Positions 43,768-53,311 of a stretch of DNA of 64,000 nucleotides are shown one piece after another (position 1 is the first letter of the stretch; each line of letters starts with the position of its first letter). The translations under genes were made by a program, and so were the position numbers. This DNA is from Bifidobacterium adolescentis ATCC 15703 (GTDB taxonomy: Bacteria; Actinomycetota; Actinomycetes; Actinomycetales; Bifidobacteriaceae). Under the pieces are notes generated by a model. The model did no database searches, was not told where the DNA came from, and worked only from the letters and a program-made list of their open reading frames with translations. The stretch is from the NCBI RefSeq assembly GCF_000010425.1, contig NC_008618.1:117946-181945 (forward strand). The letters run 5' to 3'.

Positions 43768-45594
43768 ATGACTTCAGCAGTCGATGGTTTCAAACAACGG
43801 TTCATGGCCATGAGCCAGCCCGACGCCGACGGCGTCTACCGCAATGGCGCGGCGAAACGCAAAGCCCGCACGGAATTGGCCATGGGCAATCTCACACAGT
43901 TGTGGAACGAAGCCTGCGAGGCGGTTTCCTTCGATGTTCCGGCAACCGGCATCGGTCTCGGCGCGGTCGGTTCGCTGGCACGTGGACAGGTGGGCCCCAG
44001 CTCCGACCTTGATCTGGCGGTCATCTACGAGCCGCACGCGCTGACCGACCAGCAGCTCAACGAGCTCGCCAACAAACTGTGGTATCCGATTTGGGATTCC
44101 GGCCTCGACCTCGACCAGTCGGTACGTACCGTCGCGCAATGCGAGGCCGTCACCGACCGCGACCTGCCCGCAGCTATGGGATGGTTGGACGTGGTGCCGA
44201 TCGCGGGGGACACTGGACTTATCGAAAGCACAGCCGTATCCATATTGGAACGATGGCGCAAGGCCGCGCGCAAACGTCTGCCGGAACTGCTCGGCTCCGC
44301 CAAATCGCGCCTCGACGAATTCGGCCGCATGGCCTACATCAACCAGCCGGACATCAAGGAGGCACGTGGTGGCCTGCGCGACTCCGTATTGGTGTCCGCG
44401 CTCGCCGCATCCTGGCTTGCCGACCGTCCGCACGGCACGTATGACGACGCCGTCGAACGGTTGCTGGACGTGCGCGACTGCATCCATCTGGTCGCCGGCA
44501 AAGATACGAACATGCTGCTATCGCCCTACCAAGCCAAAGTCGCGGCGATGCTCGGTCTGGCCGATCCGACGCTGCCCGATGGCGAACGTGAGGCGAAGTC
44601 GATCGACGATCTGCAAACGTTGCTGGCACGCGTCGGCCGGCAGATCGCGTTCTCCCTTGATTCCACCGCGTCGCGCGCCGAGCATTCGCTGACGCACGAC
44701 AAGCCGCGATTCGCCTTCTTCCAAGTGTTCCAGCCGCGCGGTGGCGGCAAACGTCAGGCACCGACCTTCGATGTGATTGCCCCCGGCGTGGCCAAGCATG
44801 AAGAGGAAATAGTGCTCGCTCCGGGCGCGGAACCGGCCGCCGACCCGAACCTCGTGCTGCGCGTGGCCGTCGCGGCCGCGGAATTCGGCCTGCCGATCGC
44901 CCCGGGAACGTTGCGGAATCTCAAAAAGTGCCCTATCGGCGACCGGAACTGGACGGACGAATCGCGTGAACTGTTCATACGATTGCTGGCTTCCGGCCCC
45001 GCGCTGCTCAACGTGTGGGAAGACATCGATTTCATCGACGTGCCCGGCAAGCTCATCCCCGAATGGTTGGGCGTGCGCAACCGGCCAAGCGCGTCCGCCG
45101 CGCACCGCTATACGATCGACCGGCACATGGTGGAGGTCGTCACGCGGCTCGGCCGTGAAACACCCAGCGGTGGGCGGTACGACGACCGGCATTACGAGGC
45201 GCTGCTGCTCGCCGGCATCCTGCATGACATCGGCAAACGACCGGGGGTGGCCAACCATGCGGCGGAAGGCGCTCGGCATGCGACCGTGGTCGTGGAACGC
45301 ATGGGATTCGACCGCGACATCGTCCGCTGGGTCACGCTGCTGGTACGCGAGCATCTGACATTGTCGGAGTTCGCCACAGGCCGCAATCCCAATGATCCCA
45401 ACGTCGGCGATGATCTGGCCGGCCGGCTCGACCATAATCCCGTGCTGCTCGACATGCTGTTCGACCTGACCCGCGCCGACGGCTCCTCGTTGGGGGCCAC
45501 GTCCGGCGAGACCATCTCCAAACAGTACGGGTGGAGCAAATGGCGTGAAACGTTGGTGCGCACCATGTACAACGCCACCCGATACCACATGTGA
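43768..45594 (+). CDS. glnD: PII uridylyl/adenylyltransferase GlnD, short form without ACT domains
   Basis: 608 residues from ATG 43768. The nucleotidyltransferase domain is at the start: GAVGSLARGQVGPSSDLDLA (about residues 65-84) with the GS and DxD metal ligands. An intermediate helical region follows, then an HD domain, LLLAGILHDIGKRPGVANHAA, with His-Asp at residues 486-487, that removes the modification. E. coli GlnD is about 890 residues and carries two C-terminal ACT domains that bind glutamine; here the protein ends 120 residues after the HD motif and lacks both. The enzyme should modify the PII Tyr51 but its control by glutamine is unclear. The stop is followed by a low-complexity spacer, so truncation by frameshift is not obvious. 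Confidence 0.9.
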   Translation: MTSAVDGFKQRFMAMSQPDADGVYRNGAAKRKARTELAMGNLTQLWNEACEAVSFDVPATGIGLGAVGSLARGQVGPSSDLDLAVIYEPHALTDQQLNELANKLWYPIWDSGLDLDQSVRTVAQCEAVTDRDLPAAMGWLDVVPIAGDTGLIESTAVSILERWRKAARKRLPELLGSAKSRLDEFGRMAYINQPDIKEARGGLRDSVLVSALAASWLADRPHGTYDDAVERLLDVRDCIHLVAGKDTNMLLSPYQAKVAAMLGLADPTLPDGEREAKSIDDLQTLLARVGRQIAFSLDSTASRAEHSLTHDKPRFAFFQVFQPRGGGKRQAPTFDVIAPGVAKHEEEIVLAPGAEPAADPNLVLRVAVAAAEFGLPIAPGTLRNLKKCPIGDRNWTDESRELFIRLLASGPALLNVWEDIDFIDVPGKLIPEWLGVRNRPSASAAHRYTIDRHMVEVVTRLGRETPSGGRYDDRHYEALLLAGILHDIGKRPGVANHAAEGARHATVVVERMGFDRDIVRWVTLLVREHLTLSEFATGRNPNDPNVGDDLAGRLDHNPVLLDMLFDLTRADGSSLGATSGETISKQYGWSKWRETLVRTMYNATRYHM

Positions 45595-45734
45595 GCGGGT
45601 TTCTCGCATGCGCCAAGCCGATATGCCCCCGTATTTCTCGTCGTTTACGGAAAAGCGGGGTGCATATCACCTTCCGTTCACTTCGGCAAATCGAAATAAG
45701 GGAATCGGGGTACATGCTTTAGGATGTCCCCAAG

Positions 45735-45838
45735 TTGTCCACTCAGTTATCCCCACTCTGTGGATAAGTCGAAACGTTTTCCACATGGTTATCCCCAATA
45801 TGTGGATAACTCGGCTTTTTTCGACTTTCTTATCCACA
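45735..45838. promoter_or_regulatory. Cluster of DnaA boxes upstream of dnaB
   Basis: TTATCCACA-type 9-mers: TTATCCCCA at 45747-45755 and 45789-45797, TGTGGATAA (the complement) at 45759-45767 and 45801-45809, TTATCCACA at 45830-45838, and weaker TTGTCCACT (45735) and TTTTCCACA (45777). Five clear boxes and two weak ones in about 100 bases, 140 bases before dnaB. They may control dnaB or titrate DnaA. The chromosomal origin itself cannot be placed here because dnaA, dnaN and rpmH are absent. Confidence 0.8.
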
Positions 45839-45979
45839 CCAAAGCCATTCGCGCGTGTCGTTCGGTGGATGCGGAGATTCATCCATAATCTCAATGCAAC
45901 ACCGGTCGTGACGGCACGCACGTATTATGGTTTTCCTCGGTATTGAACACATTCGATTGACTGCTGCGGTTGGAGGGAC

Positions 45980-47437
45980 ATGGCGGAGAACGACTCTTGG
46001 AACAACGGTTCGGCGCAGAACCGCGGATTTTCGAACGCTGGAAACGGTGCGAACGGCATGAACGGCCGATCCGGCCAAGCCGTGCGCGACGCCCTGTTCG
46101 ACCGCGTGCCGCCGCATGACGACGCCGCCGAAATGGCGGTGTTGGGCGGCATGCTGATGAGCAAGGACGCCATCGGCGAAGTATCGCAGATGATTGACGT
46201 GTCCGACTTCTACCAGCCACGCAACCAAACCGTGTACGAAGCGGTCATCAAACTGTTCTCGGCCTCCCAGCCGGTCGACGCCGTGCTGGTGGCCAACGAG
46301 CTGCTCGCCGAAGGCAATCTGGAAAAAGTGGGTGGCTCCGACTATCTGCACAGCCTGGTCGCATCGGTTCCGACCGCCGCAAACGCCACGTATTACGCCG
46401 ACATCGTGCATCAGCGCGCCATCCTGCGTAATGTGATCGCGGCCGGCACCAAAATCGCACAGCTCGGCTACACCGCAGAAGGCTCGCAGGCCGAAGACGT
46501 CGTCAACCTGGCGCAGGCCGAAGTATATGAGATGTCCACCGGCAAAGTGCGGCAGGACTACGCGCCGATCGGTACCGTCATCGCCGATACGCTTGACCAG
46601 CTCGACCGTCTGCAAAGCGGCGAAGTGTCCCGAGGCGTGCCGACGGGCTTCCGCGACATCGACGACGTGACGCAGGGCCTGCAGCCCGGCCAGATGATCG
46701 TCGTGGCAGGCCGACCGGCCATGGGCAAGTCCACACTCGGTGTGGACTTCGCCCGTTCCGCGGCACTGCATCACGGATTGACGACCATCATCTTCAGCTT
46801 GGAAATGAGCAAAAACGAGTTGGCGCAACGTATCATCTCCGCTGAATCCAACATTCCGCTCGCCGCCATGCGCCGCGCGGACGACATCACGCCGGAACGT
46901 TGGGCCATCCTGAACGAGTTGCAGGGCAAGCTGCAGAACGCGCCCCTGTTCATCGACGACAGCCCGAACATGAGCCTGATGGAAATCCGCGCGAAATGCC
47001 GCCGACTGAAGCAGACGAACGATTTGAAACTCGTCGTCATCGACTACCTGCAGCTCATGACCTCCGGCAAGGCCGTGGAAAGCCGCCAGCAGGAAGTGTC
47101 CGACTTCTCCCGTGCGCTGAAGCTGCTCGCCAAGGAGCTGGAAGTGCCGGTGGTGGCACTGAGCCAGCTGAACCGTGGCCCCGAAATGCGTCAGGACAAG
47201 AAGCCGCAGCTGTCCGACCTGCGTGAATCCGGCTCTATCGAACAGGACGCCGACGTGGTGTTCCTCGTGCACCGTCCGGACGCCTACGACAAGGAGGACC
47301 GCCCGGGCGAGGCCGACATCATCATGGCGAAGCATCGTAACGGTCCGACCGACACGTTCAATCTTGCGTTCCTTGGCGCGTATTCGAAGTTCAAGGACAT
47401 GCCCCAGGATTACCAGTCCCAGCAGGAGGCGGTGTGA
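45980..47437 (+). CDS. dnaB: Replicative DNA helicase DnaB
   Basis: 485 residues from ATG 45980, with GGAGGG 5 bases upstream. An N-terminal domain (VPPHDDAAEMAVLGGMLMS, about residues 37-140) and a RecA-like motor domain with Walker A GRPAMGKST, the Walker B region LKLVVIDYLQLM and the C-terminal SGSIEQDADVVFLVHR (arginine finger region) are clear. It unwinds the replication fork as a hexamer. No intein was seen. It starts a three-gene row dnaB-murT-gatD, with the next ATG one base after its stop. Confidence 0.97.
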   Translation: MAENDSWNNGSAQNRGFSNAGNGANGMNGRSGQAVRDALFDRVPPHDDAAEMAVLGGMLMSKDAIGEVSQMIDVSDFYQPRNQTVYEAVIKLFSASQPVDAVLVANELLAEGNLEKVGGSDYLHSLVASVPTAANATYYADIVHQRAILRNVIAAGTKIAQLGYTAEGSQAEDVVNLAQAEVYEMSTGKVRQDYAPIGTVIADTLDQLDRLQSGEVSRGVPTGFRDIDDVTQGLQPGQMIVVAGRPAMGKSTLGVDFARSAALHHGLTTIIFSLEMSKNELAQRIISAESNIPLAAMRRADDITPERWAILNELQGKLQNAPLFIDDSPNMSLMEIRAKCRRLKQTNDLKLVVIDYLQLMTSGKAVESRQQEVSDFSRALKLLAKELEVPVVALSQLNRGPEMRQDKKPQLSDLRESGSIEQDADVVFLVHRPDAYDKEDRPGEADIIMAKHRNGPTDTFNLAFLGAYSKFKDMPQDYQSQQEAV

Positions 47438-47438
47438 T

Positions 47439-49022
47439 ATGGCTTGGAATTCCTTCGCGACCCCGTTGATCGGCAAGGCCGTGCGCGCGGCCTCCCGTTT
47501 GGCGCACGGCGGTGGCAGCGCGTTCCCCGGCAAAATCGTGGAACGCATCGACCCGCAATTCCTGTCGCGCACATTGGCGCAACTGCCGCTCGGCGTGGTG
47601 CTCGTCTCCGGCACGAACGGCAAAACCACCACCACACGCATGGTGGCCAGCATGCTGCAATCGCTCGGATTGAAGGTGTTCACCAACCCGACCGGCTCGA
47701 ACTTCACCCGTGGCGTGGTTTCGTCGCTGCTTGCGGAAGTCTCGCTTTCCGGCAAACTCGACGCCGACATCGCGGTGCTGGAACTCGACGAGGCGTACGC
47801 CGTGCATTTCGTCAAGCAGGTGCCGCCCGACTACTGCCTGCTGCTCAACGTGATGCGCGACCAGCTTGACCGTTTCGGCGAGATCGACAACACCGCGCGA
47901 CTGCTGTCCAAAGCTGCGGAAGCCACCACCGGTACCGTCGTGCTCAACCGTGAGGACCCGCGCATCGCCCGTCTTGCTGACGTGGCGCATACGGAAGACG
48001 GCGTGGAAGTACGCTACTTCGGCCTTGACGAATCGTTGCGCGGCTTCTTCCCGTCGGATGACGACATGAGCACCACTGTTGACGCGGAAGCGCACGACAG
48101 TGCGGAACATGGCGGAAATATTGGCGATTCGGGCAATGCCGGCGATACTGCCGATGCCGTTGCGGCTGCCGCGCCGGCCACATCGCAACCGCAGGACGGT
48201 CCCGACGCGCTGCCCGCCGACGTGACGTTGCGCGCCGTGGGCGACCACCGCGCCACCTTCGCGATCGACGGCGAAACGTATGAGACGGCCGTGAAACTGG
48301 AAGGCGTATACAACCTGTACAACGCGGCCGCCGCGCTCGCCGTGGTGCGCGCCGTCGCAGCGGACGCGCAGGCGATGTTCCTGCCGTTCGAAGACGCGCT
48401 CGCCGACAGTGTCGACGCGGACGGTCCCGATGCCGGTACCGAAACGGACGGCAACGGCTCGCATGACGCCATCGACCAGGCCGCTGCGGACGAGATTCTG
48501 CGCGCGGCAGGCGTCTCACCCCGTATGATCGCCTTCGCGCACGCCACCACGCAGGCCATGATCGACACCGCCGGCGAGGTCACACCGGCATTCGGCCGAG
48601 GCGAGGTCATCACCGTGAACGACACCCCCGTGGAACTGCTGCTCGTCAAAAACCCCATGGGCTTCCGCCTGTCGCTGGCCTCGTTCAAGCCCGAAGGCTG
48701 CGACACCATGATCTGCATCAACGACGAATACGCCGACGGCCGCGACATGAGCTGGCTGTGGGACGTGGACTTCACCTCGCTGCGCGGCACCGGCGTCAAA
48801 GCCGTGTCCGGCGTACGCGCGTGGGACATGGCCCTGCGCCTCGAATACGATCAGGTGCCGGTCGAATCGGTCAGCACCGACCTGGAGGAATCGGTCGTGA
48901 ACTTCGTGAACGCGAATTCTGGCACCCCCAAACACATCTACTGCACGTACACGGCCATGCTGAAAACGCGTGCCGCGCTCGCCAAAATCGCCGACGTGGC
49001 CGACGCCGGCGTGGGCAAGTGA
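47439..49022 (+). CDS. murT: Lipid II isoglutaminyl synthase subunit MurT
   Basis: 527 residues from ATG 47439. A Mur-ligase fold with VLVSGTNGKTTTTRMVAS (Walker A, about residue 56), the Mur ligase central domain, and a C-terminal DUF1727 domain with INDEYADGRDMSWLWDVDF (about 426-445), which carries the Asp of the active site shared with GatD. MurT amidates the D-Glu of lipid II with ATP. The four-Cys zinc ribbon present in characterised MurT proteins is missing. Its place (about 205-265) is a low-complexity Ala/Asp/Gly/Ser-rich stretch with no Cys. Next to gatD, which is the glutaminase partner. Confidence 0.9.
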   Translation: MAWNSFATPLIGKAVRAASRLAHGGGSAFPGKIVERIDPQFLSRTLAQLPLGVVLVSGTNGKTTTTRMVASMLQSLGLKVFTNPTGSNFTRGVVSSLLAEVSLSGKLDADIAVLELDEAYAVHFVKQVPPDYCLLLNVMRDQLDRFGEIDNTARLLSKAAEATTGTVVLNREDPRIARLADVAHTEDGVEVRYFGLDESLRGFFPSDDDMSTTVDAEAHDSAEHGGNIGDSGNAGDTADAVAAAAPATSQPQDGPDALPADVTLRAVGDHRATFAIDGETYETAVKLEGVYNLYNAAAALAVVRAVAADAQAMFLPFEDALADSVDADGPDAGTETDGNGSHDAIDQAAADEILRAAGVSPRMIAFAHATTQAMIDTAGEVTPAFGRGEVITVNDTPVELLLVKNPMGFRLSLASFKPEGCDTMICINDEYADGRDMSWLWDVDFTSLRGTGVKAVSGVRAWDMALRLEYDQVPVESVSTDLEESVVNFVNANSGTPKHIYCTYTAMLKTRAALAKIADVADAGVGK

Positions 49023-49087
49023 GCGCCGCGCGAAACGAAACCGCGCAATCGCAAAGCAAAACAGCGGAAGGAAGACGAGGAGACGAT

Positions 49088-49846
49088 ATGAGCCAGGTCA
49101 TCGACATCGTGTCGCTGTATCCGAAGGATATGAACATCTACGGCGATTCCGGCAACGTGCTCACCATCCAGCGCCGGCTCGCGCTGTACGGCTACGAGCC
49201 GCGCGTACACGCCTACAACCAGGGCTGCGACTGGCCCGAGCACGTGGACATGATTCTGGGTGGCGGCGGCCAGGACACCGGCCAGAAGAAGATCATCGAC
49301 GACTTCTTCCAACGCGCCGACCTGCTGCGTTCGCTCGCGGCGGACGGCGTGCCGATGCTGATGATCTGCGGCCTGTACCAGCTGTTCGGCGAGTATTTCG
49401 AAACGGTCGACGGCTCCCGACTCGACGGCATCGGCGTGATCGGCGCGTACACGGTCGGCCAGGAAACACGCATGATCGGCAATCTTACGGAAACCTCCGC
49501 CGATTTCGGCAAGATCATCGGCTACGAAAACCATTCCGGACAGACGTTCCTGCGTGACGGCGTGCAGCCGCTCGGCACCGTCGAACAGGACGGCACCGGC
49601 AACAACGGCGAGGACCATACGGAAGGCGCGCGCGTCCACAACGTGATCGGCACGTACATGCACGGCTCGCTGCTGCCGAAGAATCCCGCGATCGCCGATT
49701 TCCTGATCCGCACCGCCGTCGAACGCCGTTACGGCACGTTCGATCCGGCCGCCGCCGGACAGACGGACGCGCAACGGGCCGCCCTGCATCGCATCGACGA
49801 AATCGCCGACCGTGCTCGTCGCGTGGCCATGTCCCGTCCGCGCTGA
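49088..49846 (+). CDS. gatD: Lipid II isoglutaminyl synthase glutaminase subunit GatD
   Basis: 252 residues from ATG 49088, with GGAAGACGAGGAG before it. Class I glutamine amidotransferase: the nucleophile Cys is in VPMLMICGLYQLFGEYF (about residue 95), the catalytic His in VIGTYMHGSLLPKNP (about 190), and DMILGGGGQDTGQKKI is the substrate region. It hydrolyses glutamine to supply ammonia to MurT for amidating lipid II. Transcribed with murT, with a 65-base gap. Confidence 0.93.
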   Translation: MSQVIDIVSLYPKDMNIYGDSGNVLTIQRRLALYGYEPRVHAYNQGCDWPEHVDMILGGGGQDTGQKKIIDDFFQRADLLRSLAADGVPMLMICGLYQLFGEYFETVDGSRLDGIGVIGAYTVGQETRMIGNLTETSADFGKIIGYENHSGQTFLRDGVQPLGTVEQDGTGNNGEDHTEGARVHNVIGTYMHGSLLPKNPAIADFLIRTAVERRYGTFDPAAAGQTDAQRAALHRIDEIADRARRVAMSRPR

Positions 49847-49994
49847 CGGCTGCCATGCCGGTTCGCCGGCAATCGCACCGCCTGCGCTGAACGCCGGATA
49901 TCCGCCACTTTTTATGCGATTGACCGGTTTCGCTCGGCGCAGATGTGAAGAAAATGCGATAGAGTGGTACCACCATCACCTAAAGGAGGACATC

Positions 49995-50234
49995 ATGGCT
50001 GATTTTAATTTTGGTGACGGCCTGCGCAAGGTCTTTCTCGCCGGCGTCGGTGCCTTGGCGACCACTGTTGAGAAGAGCCAGGAAATCGTTGACGATCTCG
50101 TCAAGAAGGGCGAGCTGACCGTCGAGCAGGGCAAGGTCCTCAACGCCGAACTCAAGCACAAGGTCGAAGAGGCTAAGGAAGCCCCTGAGGCCAAGGATGC
50201 AGCCCCGGCCGAAACCGAAGACAAGGCCGAGTAG
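49995..50234 (+). CDS. Phasin-like small helical protein
   Basis: 79 residues from ATG 49995, with a perfect AAAGGAGG 5 bases upstream. An amphipathic N-terminal helix (LRKVFLAGVGALATTVEKSQEIVDDLVKKG) precedes a Lys/Glu/Ala/Pro-rich acidic tail. The first part resembles the phasin/granule-associated protein family (TTVEKSQEIVDDLVKKGELTVEQGK), known from PHA granules but also widespread without PHA synthesis. No PHA synthase gene was seen in the window. A well-expressed small gene by its ribosome site. Exact role unknown. Confidence 0.75.
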   Translation: MADFNFGDGLRKVFLAGVGALATTVEKSQEIVDDLVKKGELTVEQGKVLNAELKHKVEEAKEAPEAKDAAPAETEDKAE

Positions 50235-50373
50235 CTCCAGTCTTTCGTATCGCCGTCTGCCGCGCATGTGAGCGCCCGGACGGCGATTTGCTATGCCCGC
50301 GCGACGCCGGCGAAACGTTCGTCTGGCATCGCGGGCTTTCCAGCCGATTTCCCAACTGTTTGCGAGCAGTGAC

Positions 50374-52254
50374 ATGTCTTTGAAACACCCATCCGACAAG
50401 CCGGACGCGGCACGCCCCGAAAGCGTGGAGCCCGTCACGCTGTCCGACAGGGTCAACGCGGTCATCGACCCCACGGCCGACCCTTCGCCGGACGCCGCCT
50501 CCCAAGCAAACGGACTGACGGATGAGCTTGCCCACGAATCCGCGGACGATGCCGGCGAAACGGACGATACCGGCAAAGCGGCCGGTGCCAACGCGCAATC
50601 GTCCGAAACCATCGGCATCTTCGGAGCGCGCAAAGACACGTTCTCCGCGCGCTACCATCTGACCCGCCGCGGCAAACTCCGGCGTCTTGCGCAAATCGCG
50701 CAGATCGCCAACAAATTCGACGTGGTTCACGGACTCACGCCCGTCAAAATGCGTCTCATGCTCGAAGCGCTCGGCCCCACGTTCGTCAAGGTCGGACAGA
50801 TCCTGTCCATGCGCTCCGAAATCCTGCCGCAATCGTTCTGCGACGAACTGTCCAAACTGCGCGCCGGCGCCGACCCCATGCCATACAGCACGGTGCTGCA
50901 GGTGCTTGAGGACGAATACGGCCGGCCCGTGGACGAGATCTTCGACCATATCGACCCCACCCCGCTCGGCTCGGCCAGCCTTGCGCAGGTGCATCGTGCG
51001 AAACTGCTCACCGGCGAGGACGTGGCCATCAAAGTGCAACGTCCGGGCGTGCGCGAAACCATGGCGCAGGACGTGTCCATCATGCGCACCATCGCGGGAA
51101 TCGCCACCAAAACCATGCGCAGCGCGCAGGTGGTGGACCTGTCCGGCGTGGTCGAGGAACTGTGGGACACCTTCGAATCGGAAACCGACTTCCTCATCGA
51201 AACGCGCAATCTGGCGGAATTCAAACGATTCTGCGAACGCTACAAATACATGGACTGCCCGAAGCCGTACCCGGAACTATGCACCGAACACGTGGTGGTC
51301 ATGGACTACGTGGAAGGCATCTCCGTCTCCCATCCGGACGAGCTGCTTGCAGCCGGCTACGACCTGAAGGAAATCGGCACCAAACTCGTGGACAACTACG
51401 CCACGCAGGTACTCGACGAAGGCTTCTTCCACGCGGACCCGCACCCCGGCAACATCATGGTGCGCGGTGGGCAGATCGTGCTGCTCGACCTGGGCATGAC
51501 TGGCCGGCTCAACGCCAAAACCCGTTCCGTGCTGAAGGACATGATCTTCGCCGTGGCCGAGCAGGATTCCCCCAAGCTTGCCGACGGTCTGCTGCGTTTC
51601 GCCGGAGCTGAGGCCGATCCGGAGGATTATCCGGCATTGCTGGCCGATCTGGACGTGATCGTCAAGGAATTCGGCACAGTGGACCTGGCCGAACTGGACA
51701 TCGCCGCCATGCTGACGGCCCTGACGCAGATGGCGCAACGCCACGGCATCGAAGTGCCGAGCACCGTCACCACGGTCGGCCGCGCGCTGGTCACGTTGGA
51801 GGGATTGCTTGACGAATTCATTCCCGACGTGAACATGATCCAGATCATCTCCGACCACATCGCGTCGAGCACGTCGAAGAAGGATTTCGCCAAGGACGAG
51901 ACGAAATCGCTGGCTCTCGAAAGCCATCAGGCGCTGCACAGTCTGCTTGCCGCCGCCAACGAGCTGAAAGTGGCGTCCCGCATGCTCACGCGCGGCCAGC
52001 TGCGCGTCAATATGGAGATGGTCGGTTCGCAGGAGCCGATCCACCTGCTCGCCAACATGGTGAACAGGCTTACGATGGCGCTTATCGTGGTCGGCCTGTT
52101 CATCGGCTCGTCGATTGTGTATTACGCGGGCATCAAGCCGGTGATTTTCGGCATTCCGATTGTCGGTTTCCTCGGCTATGTGATCGCGTTCATCCTGTCC
52201 GTCTGGATTGTGTTCGACATCTACTTCAAGGGACGCGATTCGAAGAAGCGGTAG
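50374..52254 (+). CDS. UbiB/ABC1-family atypical kinase (AarF)
   Basis: 626 residues from ATG 50374; an in-frame ATG at 50293 also exists and neither has a good ribosome site. The first ~85 residues are acidic and poorly conserved. The kinase-like domain has the family motifs KVGQILSMRSEILP (KxGQ), PLGSASLAQVHRAKL (A-rich loop), VAIKVQRPG (Lys of the active site), ADPHPGNIMV and VLLDLGMTGRL (metal-binding Asp). Two C-terminal helices (LTMALIVVGLFIGSSIVYY and FLGYVIAFILSVWIVFDIYF) anchor it. UbiB proteins act in isoprenoid lipid metabolism in other bacteria; bifidobacteria lack ubiquinone, so the substrate is unclear. Confidence 0.9.
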   Translation: MSLKHPSDKPDAARPESVEPVTLSDRVNAVIDPTADPSPDAASQANGLTDELAHESADDAGETDDTGKAAGANAQSSETIGIFGARKDTFSARYHLTRRGKLRRLAQIAQIANKFDVVHGLTPVKMRLMLEALGPTFVKVGQILSMRSEILPQSFCDELSKLRAGADPMPYSTVLQVLEDEYGRPVDEIFDHIDPTPLGSASLAQVHRAKLLTGEDVAIKVQRPGVRETMAQDVSIMRTIAGIATKTMRSAQVVDLSGVVEELWDTFESETDFLIETRNLAEFKRFCERYKYMDCPKPYPELCTEHVVVMDYVEGISVSHPDELLAAGYDLKEIGTKLVDNYATQVLDEGFFHADPHPGNIMVRGGQIVLLDLGMTGRLNAKTRSVLKDMIFAVAEQDSPKLADGLLRFAGAEADPEDYPALLADLDVIVKEFGTVDLAELDIAAMLTALTQMAQRHGIEVPSTVTTVGRALVTLEGLLDEFIPDVNMIQIISDHIASSTSKKDFAKDETKSLALESHQALHSLLAAANELKVASRMLTRGQLRVNMEMVGSQEPIHLLANMVNRLTMALIVVGLFIGSSIVYYAGIKPVIFGIPIVGFLGYVIAFILSVWIVFDIYFKGRDSKKR

Positions 52255-52512
52255 CCGGGCGTCTTGCGTTGCGGGTGGCTTGTGTTGCGGCGCGCTCGCA
52301 TTCGTGTTGGTGATTGCGTTCATATCTGCGTTTGCGATTGCATTTGCGTTCCCGGATTATTCGATAGGACACGGCTTTTTGCTGAATAATCAGACAGGTT
52401 GTCAATGATTTCACTCCCCCTAATATGGACCCATTGACGGGGTACTGTTTTGGTGGCATAATGCTCAATGTCGACGATGACATCACCACCCGGTTCCCAT
52501 GGAGGAGAGGAC

Positions 52513-53272
52513 ATGCAGGCCGGGAAATCCCAGCGAAGCGTGCTCGCGCTCGTGATCACCTGTGCCCTGATTCTTGGATTTGGTATCCCCCTTATTCCCC
52601 TTGTCGGAGTGGATTCCGCCGAAGGGACGGAGGTTTCCGCCGCTTCCGACGTTGCCACCGTCTCCGCCGAAAACAGCCTGCAGAACGGCAGTTTCGAACA
52701 GCCGGACGCGTACCAGTACCGTGAAACCAGCGATGTTCCGTATTGGAAATCCACCACGACTTCAGGCAACATCGAAATCGGCAGTGTCTTCAAAAACGGC
52801 AACGGAGACAATGACTCCCTGCACATGCGCACCGGCGAGAAAGTGGCCGCGGCCGAAGGCAGCCAATTCGGCAAGCCGGCCACGTCGAACGGCAACGACC
52901 AGTACGCCGAACTGAACTCCAACCAGGCGAGCTCGCTGTACCAGGTGGTCAACACCGTGCCTGAATCGAAATACGATTGGGGCCTGTACCACCGCGGCAG
53001 GCAGGGCAAGGACGCCATGGCGCTGGTGGTCGGCCCGAAACAGAACGTGGCCCCCATGAAGACGTCCGCCACCAGCAACGACCAGCTGCCAGTCCAAAAC
53101 CGTGAACGAGACCAAGGATTGGCAATACGACGTGACCATCCAGGACACCCGCACCTCCGCCCTGCCGACCACCGGTAGCGTTGGCACGGTGCTGTTCGCC
53201 GTGCTCGGCATCGCGCTGATGGCCGGAGCGGTGTGGCTGTACGCCCGTAGCAAGCGCCAGTCCGCCAAGTAA
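52513..53272 (+). pseudogene. LPXTG surface protein, internally deleted and frameshifted
   Basis: ATG 52513 (GGAGGAGAGG upstream) opens a protein with a signal peptide (SVLALVITCALILGFGIPLIPLVG) and the N-terminal domain of a large adhesin or pilin (NSLQNGSFEQPDAYQYRE, AELNSNQASSLYQVVNTVP). At about 53090 the frame breaks: the first frame continues to 53178 without meaning, while the alternative frame reads VNETKDWQYDVTIQDTRTSA, LPTTG (sortase motif), a hydrophobic helix and a basic tail, stopping at 53272. The two parts fit the two ends of one long gene whose middle is lost. The intact sortase 40 bases downstream (53312) marks the old pilus operon. It may instead be a sequencing frameshift, but the missing length makes deletion more likely. 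Confidence 0.75.
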
Positions 53273-53311
53273 ACGGCTGATAACGGAGAATCGCAAGGAA
53301 GGGTCCACGGT

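Noticed and set aside
45735..45838. Chromosomal replication origin
   Set aside because: DnaA boxes alone are not enough; dnaA, dnaN, gyrB and rpmH are missing, and no AT-rich unwinding element was seen.
47175..47438. Extended MurT start inside dnaB
   Set aside because: This is a shadow frame of dnaB; the Mur ligase begins at ATG 47439, just after the dnaB stop.
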